From Paraburkholderia caffeinitolerans (GTDB lineage: Bacteria; Pseudomonadota; Gammaproteobacteria; Burkholderiales; Burkholderiaceae): a stretch of 64,000 nucleotides of DNA. The stretch is from NCBI RefSeq assembly GCF_902859945.1, contig NZ_CADIKL010000005.1, positions 124,001 through 188,000 of the forward strand. Direction: 5' to 3'. Within the stretch, counting starts at the first letter, position 1, and each line of letters opens with the position of its first letter. This document shows, piece by piece, positions 7,473 to 15,886 of this stretch. The notes under the pieces were generated by a model that searched no databases, was not told the origin of the DNA, and saw only the letters and a list, made by a program, of their open reading frames with translations. A program made the position numbers and the translations under genes.

Positions 7473-7952
7473 TCACGATCCCTTCGCAGCAGCGCGCCGC
7501 AATAACCGAGGGTCGGTCAACCACTCATCACGCGCTCCAACCAGGACGAGCGCGAAGTCCGGATGATTGGGATTGAGCAAATAATTGGATTCTGCAGGAA
7601 CGACCGCACTGGGAACAGCCAGCACGGCGCTGGTTCGCTTCCGCTCCCACGCCGATCCAAGTTGCTGCAGTTCGGCCCGCGCTGAAATGTCCCGCCAGTC
7701 GCGAGGCAAACTGGCGGGATCGATACGTTCGACGATTTTCTCCGGGATAGTGGCCGGGATCATCACATAGCGGGCGCGCAGCGGTGAATCCTGGACCAAC
7801 ATCTCGAGCAGCGCGAGCGATTGCGTCTGCGCCGTATACACCATCGCGACGCCTTTGGGATTCCACCGGCCACCGTACAATCGCGCTCCTTCCCCAGAAA
7901 AAGCGGTATCCGCATATCGTTCAGTCACCACCCGCCATGCCGTGAACATCAC
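7473..7952 (-). CDS. RES-domain toxin (NAD+-degrading), 159 aa
   Basis: The N-terminus 'AWRVVTERYADTAFSGEGAR' followed by 'LYGGRWNPKGVAMVYTA' is diagnostic of RES-domain toxins, which degrade NAD+ and arrest growth. The conserved Arg (W-R), Tyr and the later 'LALLEML' Glu are present. Length is normal for the family. It overlaps the upstream Xre/DUF2384 antitoxin gene by 4 bases (ATGA), so the two are translationally coupled. On a plasmid this pair probably acts as an addiction module; a phage-defence role is also possible. Confidence 0.9.
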   Translation of the reverse strand: MMFTAWRVVTERYADTAFSGEGARLYGGRWNPKGVAMVYTAQTQSLALLEMLVQDSPLRARYVMIPATIPEKIVERIDPASLPRDWRDISARAELQQLGSAWERKRTSAVLAVPSAVVPAESNYLLNPNHPDFALVLVGARDEWLTDPRLLRRAAAKGS

Positions 7953-8389
7953 GCAAACACGCCATGCTCGATGCGTCCCAGCGTATCCATCACGCTATCG
8001 GTGCCAATGTCGGTATCGACAAGACTCAGTGGCGTGGCGTCTTCCAGGGCAGCAACCGGCATCTTAAGCCAGGCGAGTGCCAGGTCGAGATCGTCAAACA
8101 CCTCGGCAGCGCGCGCTGCGACACGCGCGAGTCGCAGCAGCTTGGCTGACTCCTCACGGCTCAACACCCCTTCCCGCTTGCGACGCGCCAAGGTCCGCTC
8201 CGGGATATCGAGCGCCTGCGCCAGTTCTGCTTGCGAAAGTCCGATGGATTTGAGCATCGCGTCCAGCGCCCGCGACGAAATGCCGTGGCGGACGACCTCC
8301 ACCCATTCAAGGCCGGATCGGGGAGAACGCGGAAATACCGACCGGCCTCCCAGTAATGAATCGGCTGATACCTTCTCGATGACGTTCAC
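7949..8389 (-). CDS. Xre/MbcA/ParS-type antitoxin (DUF2384), 146 aa
   Basis: A central HTH ('IGLSQAELAQALDIPERTLA') is followed by the C-terminal toxin-binding domain ('EVFDDLDLALAWLKMPVAAL') found in antitoxins paired with RES toxins. An ATG exists 18 bases further upstream (8407), but the GTG at 8389 is preceded at 5 bases by a near-perfect AGGAGGTG, and the longer form would place the operator palindrome inside the coding start. I therefore choose GTG 8389. It should bind its own promoter and repress the operon together with the toxin. Confidence 0.85.
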   Translation of the reverse strand: MNVIEKVSADSLLGGRSVFPRSPRSGLEWVEVVRHGISSRALDAMLKSIGLSQAELAQALDIPERTLARRKREGVLSREESAKLLRLARVAARAAEVFDDLDLALAWLKMPVAALEDATPLSLVDTDIGTDSVMDTLGRIEHGVFA

Positions 8390-8400
8390 GGTTTCACCTC

Positions 8401-8436
8401 CTGCCATTTGGCATCTATTTTATACCAAAATGGCAG
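8401..8436 (-). promoter_or_regulatory. Operator/promoter of the Xre-RES operon
   Basis: CTGCCATTTGG (8401-8411) and CCAAAATGGCAG (8425-8436) form an inverted repeat directly upstream of the antitoxin ribosome site. On the - strand the spacer carries a TATAAA-like -10 element. This is the arrangement expected for autorepression by the antitoxin. Confidence 0.65.
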
Positions 8437-8593
8437 AGACGGTAGCTGCTGCTGGGGCGTCGCCGGTCCGGGCGGGACTGCCGGCTACTTTCAGCGAGAG
8501 ATTGCGCCAAAACCCCTTGGGGGGTGTGCCATGAACGTGTTTGTAATTTGAACGCGATGTTGTACCCGAGACGGAGGAAGTGCACCTTTGCCT

Positions 8594-10090
8594 CTACTTG
8601 CGTTGCACTCGCGCGGCCTTTCTAAGTTCGCCGGCAACAAAGGAACCAAACGTATTGGCGATATCCGGAAAGGTCAGGATGTTCGCCTCTGTTACCTGGG
8701 CAGGTTTAAGCATCTGGCGTTCAATCGCCCGGAGCCCCATAGTGCTCGATGCGACAAACTTGCGGACAAGGTCCTCCCGTTTCTTCTTGTCTGCCGTGTC
8801 AAAGTATTCGCGCGCGAGGCGAATCTCTTCGTGTCGACGGTGTTCGGCTGCGGCGTTAGCTGCCGCCAAGTTGGCAGCTACCGCTTTTTGAATGTTGGAA
8901 TTGGAGTCCTGTTGAACCGTCGCCGCGTCAACCAGTTGCGCCTGAATTAACTCAACCTGCTTATCGGCTTCGGACACTCGGTAGTTGTCCGAAAGGGCTT
9001 TCATCATGTACCCCGCAGCCGTTTTAATCTTGTCGCCCTGTCGGATTCTCCACCGGGTGTATTCGATGGCCTGTTGAATGCGCTCATCGGTCCACACTGC
9101 CCGGTTCTGCGCGATTGTCTCAAACTGCTTTTCGGACAGCGCGAATTCGTTCTGCAGCGTCATGAAAAGCGCTACCGAATTGAGCATATCCGCCTTGGAG
9201 GCCACAGCTGCCTCCTTGCGCTTGAGCCTGAAGCGAATCTGGTCTTTCTTTCGCGAACCCGGAGTCCCTGCCCGGGTTTCATACGACAGCTCGATGTCAG
9301 ACAGCTCGTTGATTTGGCTCACGGCTGGCTCTAGGTAATCACGCTTGAAGTATTTGAATTCAGCGTTGTTTGCCCATGACTTTCCGGGCAGGTTTCTAAC
9401 GAGGTCCAGCGGCAGCCACTCCGTTACCGCGTTCGGAACAAATGGCAGGACATGGTCGTAGATTGCGCGCGCATAGATAAGCGTAAATCTCGAGGTGATT
9501 AACAGGCTAGTCCAGTAAGAATTCTGGGGGTCCTTGATGAGGCGTTGCAGCTCAACCGGCACCCTGAATCGAATCCGACCATTTCTGACACTGACGCGGC
9601 CTATCAGCTCAAGCCAGTCGCCATCCTCATTTTCGACCACCAAGTCGTGGTCATCCGCCTCATCATCGACTGCCCTGCCCTTTTCCTCACCGCTTTCAAC
9701 GGACTCTTCCACCATCCGTCCAGCCGAATCGACCGACAAGACTGGCGCGCTTGTCACTTCGAGCATGGAAGATTTGACGCTACGAATGACGCTGGAAAAA
9801 TGCTTCTTGTTTTTACTGTCATAGCGCATCAGCCATTTGAAAAAGCTGAGGGTGACATCGTAGGCTTCCTGGACTTCAGGTTCCTGCGCGACGATAAAGT
9901 AGGCGGCGTCAACGAAACGCCTAGCGGATAGACCGAGGCCAATAATGCGGGCAAAGACCCGGTTCTTTTGATAGCCGATATCCTTGTCAGAGACGGCCTC
10001 ATTGATAGACCCGCGTGTCGGCGCCATTTCGACGAAAAGGTCAAGCGCATATTGAAGCGGGGTCACTCGCCGTTCGACGCTGCTGGCCAT
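8594..10090 (-). CDS. Plasmid replication initiator (Rep_3/RepB family), 498 aa
   Basis: The central part matches the Rep_3 winged-helix arrangement: 'RVPVELQRLIKDPQNSYWTS' then 'LITSRFTLIYARAIYDHVLP', then 'LDLVRNLPGKSW' and 'FKYFKRDYLEPAVSQINELS', which is the typical 'fk...L..A..eIN..sd' block ending WH1. An acidic linker lies near residues 130-160. A long Ala/Glu-rich helical tail follows from about 370. It should bind the iterons immediately upstream, open the origin with DnaA and recruit the replisome. The protein is longer than classical Rep_3 initiators, mainly through N- and C-terminal extensions. Confidence 0.8.
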   Translation of the reverse strand: MASSVERRVTPLQYALDLFVEMAPTRGSINEAVSDKDIGYQKNRVFARIIGLGLSARRFVDAAYFIVAQEPEVQEAYDVTLSFFKWLMRYDSKNKKHFSSVIRSVKSSMLEVTSAPVLSVDSAGRMVEESVESGEEKGRAVDDEADDHDLVVENEDGDWLELIGRVSVRNGRIRFRVPVELQRLIKDPQNSYWTSLLITSRFTLIYARAIYDHVLPFVPNAVTEWLPLDLVRNLPGKSWANNAEFKYFKRDYLEPAVSQINELSDIELSYETRAGTPGSRKKDQIRFRLKRKEAAVASKADMLNSVALFMTLQNEFALSEKQFETIAQNRAVWTDERIQQAIEYTRWRIRQGDKIKTAAGYMMKALSDNYRVSEADKQVELIQAQLVDAATVQQDSNSNIQKAVAANLAAANAAAEHRRHEEIRLAREYFDTADKKKREDLVRKFVASSTMGLRAIERQMLKPAQVTEANILTFPDIANTFGSFVAGELRKAARVQRK

Positions 10091-10147
10091 GCCTGTTCCC
10101 TGAAAATGCAGCTATTCTTAAGCCAAAATTTCAGCAGACTCTAAGCA

Positions 10148-10446
10148 TATAAAGGTGAGATGTCAATGGATGCGTCTCACCTTTCGCGCCGTCGACGACC
10201 GCGGGTACAACATCTCTCACCTTCGGTACAACAAGTCTCACCGTCAATTCAGACACGTGCGCCCAAACCTCTGCGCGGCCGGGATTCCGCCCGCTTATCC
10301 ACAGACCTGCCGCCAAATCTCTCACCTCGGGACCGGCTATGGCACCTTCTCTCACCTTCGGGTCCACGGAGTCTCACTTTTTACCCTTCTGATTTCTCAC
10401 CTGCGAGGTACATTATCTCTCACCTTTGACACATCAACTCTCACCC
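10148..10446. other. Iteron origin of replication (oriV) with DnaA box
   Basis: About ten copies of a (T)CTCACCTT core lie within 300 bases: near 10151 (inverted), 10175, 10211, 10234, 10317, 10348, 10371, 10392, 10414 and 10435. Several are preceded by GTACAACAT or a similar 5' half. TTATCCACA at 10295-10303 is a perfect DnaA box. An AT-rich stretch follows at 10465-10525. The position directly upstream of the initiator gene is typical of iteron-controlled origins. Confidence 0.85.
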
Positions 10447-10494
10447 CACAGGTGTTAACCTGTTGATTTTAAAGGATCCCAATCTTCCCTGTTA

Positions 10495-10533
10495 GTTTGT
10501 AGGTTCGTTTTTTTTATAAAACAACCTACAAAC
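10495..10533. repeat. 11-bp inverted repeat around an AT-rich core
   Basis: GTTTGTAGGTT (10495-10505) and AACCTACAAAC (10523-10533) are perfect complements around a 17-base T-rich centre. It adjoins the iterons and may be part of the DNA unwinding region or a termination hairpin. Confidence 0.5.
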
Positions 10534-10726
10534 GGGTGACCAGTTCATTGCCCTATTGAAAGAGCATGACGCGGATGGTCGCGGACAGGCGCTTTGGCAA
10601 GATACGACCGGTGATTGCTAATTGGCCTCGCCGAATTCGCGGCACAAAAGCAGCCGTCGTCAAGCGCCAGTGAGGTCGGAACAGTCAGCACATCGGCTGC
10701 TCGGATATAGCTGAAGTTGCTCTTCG

Positions 10727-11147
10727 AAAGGTGAGAGATTTTGTACGCGTGGTTTGGCTTTGAGATTGCACAAGGAGCGCACGGTACGAAATCTCCCACC
10801 TATTCGTTAGGCCGCCGATGGCCAATGGAAATGCGCTTCCGTGGCGAGCATCCGTGCATCCGTAGGATGAGAAACTTTGTGCTCAATATGCTGGTGCATG
10901 GGCAACTAGGCAAACTAGGTACACAATCTCTCACCTTTAGCTCTGGTTCGTGGTTAGTGAAAGGCGAATGTGAGATGGACACGGTGTGGAGACGCCATTC
11001 TGCGTGCCGCAGGCCCGCTTTTCTGCCTCGACATGTCTGATTTTTCCTAACTGCGGCAGCAGCCCGATTACTTCGTTTCTTAGTACCTTGACGGGAATAC
11101 GCTCACCTCGGCTCGTGTAGCTCGTCAAAGGTGAGAGATTTTGTACC
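10727..11147. repeat. Second, spaced group of long iteron-like sites between oriV and parA
   Basis: Four well-separated copies of the full motif GTACAAAATCTCTCACCTTT or close variants occur: 10727-10747 (inverted), 10784-10801 (direct, CCC variant), 10919-10938 (direct) and 11128-11147 (inverted). They fit the motif better than the packed copies near rep. No gene is visible in 10556-11140. The last copy is about 170 bases before parA, so Rep could also influence partition gene expression. Confidence 0.7.
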
Positions 11148-11314
11148 TGCAATGGCGGAGACTCATCTTCTGTCCGCGCTGGGACTGGGTGAGTGAATAT
11201 ATAGAAAACAGTGGCTTACGGGCGACTCTTCAGAATTCAGACGATGAAACAAGCATGTTTCTGCGTTTTTCCTGTATTCTCCGTTTAGCTTCAATTTTCA
11301 GGGAAAACTCAGAA

Positions 11315-12532
11315 ATGGCCAATGTCAGTCAACCGATGCCGATAGACCGAACCGTAACGCTTGAGGAAATCTCCGATTTCGCGGACGTCGTCACCGATTA
11401 TGCAACTGAATTGCGAGACCAGATTATAGCGCCGCGCCCGCGCAAGGAAGCGCCGGTGTTCACTACGGGAGAAGTCGCCGAGCTATGTGGGTTGACGCGT
11501 CAGCAAGTGCAATATCTTGCAACGAAGGGGGACGGTGTGTTGCCGGAGGGGCAGTCGACAGGCACTGGCCGAAGCCGTAGTCGTCTATTTACATTGGTTG
11601 AAGCTCGAAACTGGGTACAGAAGGTATCGGACATTTACCAGACGCCGCTGGTAGTCGGTCCGAGTGACTTTGAGGGCAAAGTGATCGTTACCTCACAGCT
11701 CAAGGGCGGTTCGGCCAAAACGACGTCAGCTATGTGTCTCGCCCAAGGGCTGAGCTTGCGCGGGAGAAAGGTTGTCGTAGTTGATCTCGACCCCCAAGCT
11801 TCCCTTTCGGAGCTGTGTGGCTTGTATGCCGAGAAGGAAGTCTTTGCTGACGACACGGTACTCCCTTATATCTATGACCAGAAGGTAGAGGGCGGCCTAC
11901 TGGCGAAGGTGCAGAAGACTTATTGGGACGGGCTAGACATCATCCCTGCTCATACTGAGCTAGTCGGTGCGGAGTATCACCTCCCAGCAATGCAGATGAA
12001 GATTCCTGGCTTCAAATTCTGGCAGGTGCTGCGCGACGGGCTCGCGCCTTTGCGCACGCATTACGATTACATCATTCTGGACACGTCGCCGTCTCTTTCG
12101 TACCTGAATCTGAACGCCCTGTTAGCCGCGGACGCGATGGTGATGCCCATGGTCCCGGAAAATCTCGACTTTTTCAGCTCACTTTCGTTCTGGCGGCTTT
12201 TCTCCGACGTCGCAAAGTCCTTTATCAAATACGAATCCAACAAAAAGTATGACTTCGTGTCCGTCCTGCTGACGCGTGTGAATTACAGCACCACTTCCGC
12301 GGCTCCTGTCGTCCGCACTTGGGCGCAGGGCGCTTACCGGCACTGGCTGTCCCAGTTCGAGGTTCCAGCTAGCTCCGTGATGAGTTCGGGCGCGCTTGCG
12401 TTCACTACCGTATTTGACATCAGCAGCTCGCACAGCCAGGCCAAGTCCTTGGCGCGGGTAAGACAGCCGCTCGTCGACTACTGCCGATGGGTCGATGACA
12501 TGTTCGTCCAACAATGGAGGCCGGCACAATGA
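11315..12532 (+). CDS. parA: ParA partition ATPase with N-terminal HTH (type Ia), 405 aa
   Basis: The deviant Walker A box (KGGSAKTT, residues about 130-137) and 'VVVDLDPQASLSELCGL' identify a ParA/MinD-type ATPase. An N-terminal HTH ('TTGEVAELCGLTRQQVQYLA') makes it a type Ia ParA able to repress its own promoter. 'YDYIILDTSPSLSYLNLNAL' is the Walker B region. The ATG at 11315 is preferred over longer in-frame options because AGGGAAA lies close upstream and the protein then starts like relatives. It overlaps parB by 4 bases. Confidence 0.9.
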   Translation: MANVSQPMPIDRTVTLEEISDFADVVTDYATELRDQIIAPRPRKEAPVFTTGEVAELCGLTRQQVQYLATKGDGVLPEGQSTGTGRSRSRLFTLVEARNWVQKVSDIYQTPLVVGPSDFEGKVIVTSQLKGGSAKTTSAMCLAQGLSLRGRKVVVVDLDPQASLSELCGLYAEKEVFADDTVLPYIYDQKVEGGLLAKVQKTYWDGLDIIPAHTELVGAEYHLPAMQMKIPGFKFWQVLRDGLAPLRTHYDYIILDTSPSLSYLNLNALLAADAMVMPMVPENLDFFSSLSFWRLFSDVAKSFIKYESNKKYDFVSVLLTRVNYSTTSAAPVVRTWAQGAYRHWLSQFEVPASSVMSSGALAFTTVFDISSSHSQAKSLARVRQPLVDYCRWVDDMFVQQWRPAQ

Positions 12533-13503
12533 GCAACGGCAATATTCGTGACCAGATGCTGGCTAAGACCGCCGGTCTTCGCTCGACGGCGGAAAGAACC
12601 CCCGACGTTGGCCGGCGCGCGAGTCGCACAGAGACCGCGCCGGGTATGGCCGGGGCATTGGCGGCTGCGCAATTGAGGGTGCAGGAACTCGAGTCGACGG
12701 GCACGTCGTCGCAATTGCCTGTTTCCGCCATCGTCCCAAATCCCTGGCAGCCGCGGCGAGTTTTCAATGAAACCAAACTGTCTGAGCTCGCGGAATCGAT
12801 TCGCGAAGTGGGGCTCATGCAACCCATCGTTGTTCGGCGCGTCGAGTCGGCGTACCAGATTGTCGCCGGGGAACGCCGTTGGCGGTCACATAAGATGCTT
12901 GGGCTTGAGAATATCAAGACAGTAGTGATCGAATGCTCCGACCAAGACATGATTGTCTTGGCGCTTGTCGAGAATTTGGGACGGGACGACCTGTCTGACT
13001 ATGAGGTTGCCATCTCCATCCGGCGGTCTGAGACTGAGTTTCCGAGTCGCAAGCGTTTGGCGGAATCACTGGGCCTGTCGCGCACAGGCCTGTACCAGTT
13101 TCTCGCGTTTCAAAATTTGCCTGACTTCATCAAGAATGACCTCGATTTGCAGCCTGGTCTTCTCGGTTGCAACGCAGCTGAGGAGGTAGTTTCTGCTCTG
13201 AAGAAGCACGGGGCGGACGCTGAATTGGCAGCGCGAGAATTGTGGCCCGACGTGGTGAAAGGCGAGTTGGCCCAAGGCAAATTCGCTCCAGCAATCGCCG
13301 CCATGGTCACACGTCGCGCGACCGGGACAGCGGCTCGGGAGCGTCTCATTGAGAAGTTTTTCGCTGGCAAGGACCAAGCTGGAAGCATAACCAAGGACGT
13401 CAACAATTTCACGGTCAAAATCAAAACCGCGTCGTTGACCGAGGCGCAAGAGACTCGAATCCGGCAACTAATAAGTGATCTGTACAAGGGTGAGCCGCGC
13501 TGA
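12529..13503 (+). CDS. parB: ParB partition protein, 324 aa
   Basis: The N-terminal ParB domain is clear: 'VSAIVPNPWQPRRVFNETKL' followed by 'ELAESIREVGLMQPIVVRRV' and 'YQIVAGERRWRSHKMLGL'. The central HTH is 'SRKRLAESLGLSRTGLYQFL'. GGAGG precedes ATG 12529, which overlaps the parA stop (ATGA). It should bind the palindromic sites found 70-200 bases downstream and form the partition complex with ParA. Confidence 0.92.
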   Translation: MSNGNIRDQMLAKTAGLRSTAERTPDVGRRASRTETAPGMAGALAAAQLRVQELESTGTSSQLPVSAIVPNPWQPRRVFNETKLSELAESIREVGLMQPIVVRRVESAYQIVAGERRWRSHKMLGLENIKTVVIECSDQDMIVLALVENLGRDDLSDYEVAISIRRSETEFPSRKRLAESLGLSRTGLYQFLAFQNLPDFIKNDLDLQPGLLGCNAAEEVVSALKKHGADAELAARELWPDVVKGELAQGKFAPAIAAMVTRRATGTAARERLIEKFFAGKDQAGSITKDVNNFTVKIKTASLTEAQETRIRQLISDLYKGEPR

Positions 13504-13528
13504 CCGTCCGACGCAGCCGCCATCGAAG

Positions 13529-13552
13529 AGCCCGCCTCGAGCGGGCTTTTTT
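13529..13552 (+). terminator. Rho-independent terminator of parAB
   Basis: AGCCCGC and GCGGGCT form a 7-bp stem with a 5-base loop followed by TTTTTT, 26 bases after the parB stop. Confidence 0.9.
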
Positions 13553-13574
13553 GTGCCTGTAGAACGTCGGGTTG

Positions 13575-13716
13575 GTGTCAGTAATACTGACACAGCCCCC
13601 AAACCGAACAACCCGCGGTTTCACTTCTGCGGGACTCGCCCGAGTGTCGACCTGCACGCACCTCCGGTGAACAACTGCCGTGTCAGTATTACTGACACAC
13701 TCAAACTGCTGTCAGT
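13575..13716. promoter_or_regulatory. Candidate parS centromere: two 19-bp palindromes plus a half site
   Basis: GTGTCAGTAATACTGACAC (13575-13593) and GTGTCAGTATTACTGACAC (13680-13698) are perfect palindromes about a central A/T and differ only at that centre. Their centres are 105 bp apart, close to ten helical turns. A half site TGTCAGT lies at 13710-13716. The position directly after parB is usual for plasmid centromeres. The sequence is not the chromosomal parS consensus. Confidence 0.7.
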
Positions 13717-13810
13717 GAGCAAACAAAACAGTCAGGCTAGATCCCTGCTGTTTAGAATCGCGGGGGTGTGTTGATGTCTGGCCGTCCGTCGCGGCTCTGC
13801 CCCCATCGCG

Positions 13811-13850
13811 AAGCGGTCCGCGCGATCGGCCGCCGACGGGCCGCTTTTTT
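13811..13850 (+). terminator. Terminator-like hairpin
   Basis: AAGCGGTCC (13811-13819) pairs with GGGCCGCTT (13838-13846, one T-G pair) and is followed by T residues. No + strand gene is visible between parB and this hairpin, so it may act as a second barrier between the partition locus and the island. Confidence 0.5.
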
Positions 13851-13856
13851 CGCTTC

Positions 13857-13884
13857 AATGCCGCTAACTCCTGTTAGCGGCATT
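13857..13884. repeat. Perfect 12-bp inverted repeat beside the large integrase
   Basis: AATGCCGCTAAC (13857-13868), TCCT, GTTAGCGGCATT (13873-13884). It lies 52 bases beyond the integrase stop codon. It may be a terminator stem on the - strand (no T run) or a recombination core. Confidence 0.5.
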
Positions 13885-13936
13885 GACTATGCGGACGGCA
13901 CAGATGGTAAGGCTTGATCAGCCGGTTTCGGCCGGA

Positions 13937-15886
13937 TCAGACTGGCGATGCGGCGGCAGCATCCTCCAGCGCTGCCTCAAAAAACCGCTCCACCGCGCGG
14001 TACTGCCGGGCCGCGTCGCCCTTGGTGTAAAGGGTCGTCGTGCCGAGACTGGCGTGGCCCAGGCCCGTCTGCACGTCCCGCAGGTCGCTGCCGGCGTCGA
14101 GCGCGTGATTCGCATGCGTGTGGCGCAGCCAGTGCGTGCTGGCCCGTTTCAGGTCCGCCGCGGCACCGGGGTAGCTGGGCGCGAGCGCGTCCGCGGCCCG
14201 CCTGAAGATGGCTTTGTACAGCCGGGCCAGCGCGTCGGGCGTCAGGGGCTTGCCGGTTTTCAGGTGGGCGATCAGCGGCGTGTCAGCGGGCGCGGTCTCG
14301 AGCGTGCAGGGCGTCGGCCGCAGCGGCAGCGACGCCGCGAGCGTCTCCATCAGCCGGTGTGGCATCGGCACCTGCCGCTCGCGCCTGCCCTTGCCCATGA
14401 CCCGCAGGGTCCAGGCGTCCTCGAGGGCCGCATCTAGTGCCTTGCGCGACAGCGCGCCGGTGGTGGCGGTGGCCAGTTCGGTGCGGCGCAGCCCGGTCGC
14501 ATACGCCAGCAGCAGCGCAAAACAGTCCCTTTGGTCGGCGAGCGAGCCGCCGGGCAGGTTCAGTGGCCGGCTGACGGTCTGGAGCACAAAACGCCACTGG
14601 GCGTGCGTGAGCGTGCGCCCGGTCACGTCGACCAGCGGCTTCGCACTGTCCACCTTCTGCAGCCCGTGAAACGGGTTGACCAGCAGGTAGTGCTCCTCCA
14701 CCAGCCAGCTGCACAGGGCCGACAGGATCTTTCGGGCGGTCTCCCGGCTCGCGGGCGGCAGTTTCTTGGCGAACGGCCGCCAGGCCGTGTCGAACCGCTC
14801 GGCCTTGCCGTTGCCGATCCAGCGGTCAGCGGGTTGCGGGTCGGCCAGGAAGCCATTGATGTAGTCGCGGCAGTCCAGCGTATTGAGCGAAGACAGCGGT
14901 TTGCGCCGCACGATGATCGCCCACAGCAGCAGCCGCTCGGCTTCGCGCCGGTAGGCGCGGGCGGTGTGCGCGCTGCGTTCGCCGCGGATCGCGATCCACG
15001 CGTTGACGGCGTCCAGGTCGGTGGCGAGTTCCGCCTGGTGGGCGGGCACGGGCGCCCGGTTCAGGCCGTGCGACCCATCCAGTTCGGGCGGCACGCGCAG
15101 CGACTCCAGGGGCGCCACGTCGGCGCTGACGACCGGCCGGGTGAGCACCGGATGGCCCACGGCGAGCTGCCGGCGTGGCGTGGTCGCCAGCGGCGAGAGG
15201 ATGCAGTCTAACGAGCGCGCGTGCAGATCCAGCCAGTCGGTGATGCGCTGCGCGCCTTTCGGACCGAGCCTGGGCACGGCGGTGTACCAGCGCTGCCGGC
15301 GGCGCTGGATCAGCGCGAGCAGGTCGGCGAGGGTGGTTAGCCCCGCGGCGGCGAGGCGCGCCGCGACCTCCGGCTCGAACCAGCCGTCGAGCGGGTGCTC
15401 TGGCGCAGGGTCCTGAACCAGCGCGCGTTCCATGCGCTCGAGCGCCGCGGCCTGGCGGGCGCGCAGCCGCGCATTGCGGGCGATTTTCCGGTCAAGGGCG
15501 GCCGAGGGCGGCGGCGGAAAATCACCCCGGTACAGTTGCAGGAGCTCGGCCTCGGAATAGAAGCCGTCGGGGTCCACCTGCGCGCGGTAGGCTTCGAGCG
15601 TAGGGACGTCATCCCGAGCGTGCAGTTCAGCCAACGGAATGCTGCCCGGTTTCAGCCGCAGCAGGTGCGCCGCCTCGAGGTCGCATGCGCGCCGCGCCGC
15701 GACGGCCAGCGTGTCGCGCAGCGTTGCGATCAGTCGGCGCGTGACACGCACGTCGGTGCCGGGCTCGCCGTACGCGGCGTGGAGTCCCCCGACCGCTGCG
15801 CCTTCCAGCCAGCCGCGATAGAGCGCGAAGTGCTGCCGGGTCAGGCGACGGGCCGCGCCAGCGTGTGCCGGCCGGCTACCGGTCAT
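13937..15886 (-). CDS. Large tyrosine recombinase/integrase, 649 aa
   Basis: The C-terminal catalytic domain has the full tyrosine recombinase set: Arg in 'ATGLRRTELA', Lys in 'MGKGRRERQVP', HWLR (His585, Arg588), GLGH (His611) and the nucleophile Tyr620 in 'TTTLYTKGD'. A SAM-like core-binding domain ('WIAIRGERSAHTARAYRREA') precedes it. The N-terminal 300 residues are an extra region, containing a helix-hairpin-helix-like 'LTTLADLLALIQRR' part, seen in plasmid and island recombinases of beta-proteobacteria. The start at 15886 (MTGSRP) is chosen over far-upstream in-frame codons because GAGGA precedes it. It overlaps the next upstream gene by 11 bases. Confidence 0.85.
   Translation of the reverse strand: MTGSRPAHAGAARRLTRQHFALYRGWLEGAAVGGLHAAYGEPGTDVRVTRRLIATLRDTLAVAARRACDLEAAHLLRLKPGSIPLAELHARDDVPTLEAYRAQVDPDGFYSEAELLQLYRGDFPPPPSAALDRKIARNARLRARQAAALERMERALVQDPAPEHPLDGWFEPEVAARLAAAGLTTLADLLALIQRRRQRWYTAVPRLGPKGAQRITDWLDLHARSLDCILSPLATTPRRQLAVGHPVLTRPVVSADVAPLESLRVPPELDGSHGLNRAPVPAHQAELATDLDAVNAWIAIRGERSAHTARAYRREAERLLLWAIIVRRKPLSSLNTLDCRDYINGFLADPQPADRWIGNGKAERFDTAWRPFAKKLPPASRETARKILSALCSWLVEEHYLLVNPFHGLQKVDSAKPLVDVTGRTLTHAQWRFVLQTVSRPLNLPGGSLADQRDCFALLLAYATGLRRTELATATTGALSRKALDAALEDAWTLRVMGKGRRERQVPMPHRLMETLAASLPLRPTPCTLETAPADTPLIAHLKTGKPLTPDALARLYKAIFRRAADALAPSYPGAAADLKRASTHWLRHTHANHALDAGSDLRDVQTGLGHASLGTTTLYTKGDAARQYRAVERFFEAALEDAAAASPV

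Noticed and set aside
8505..8530. Terminator for the rep gene
   Set aside because: The CCCC/GGGG pairing leaves too small a loop and only four T residues; not convincing.
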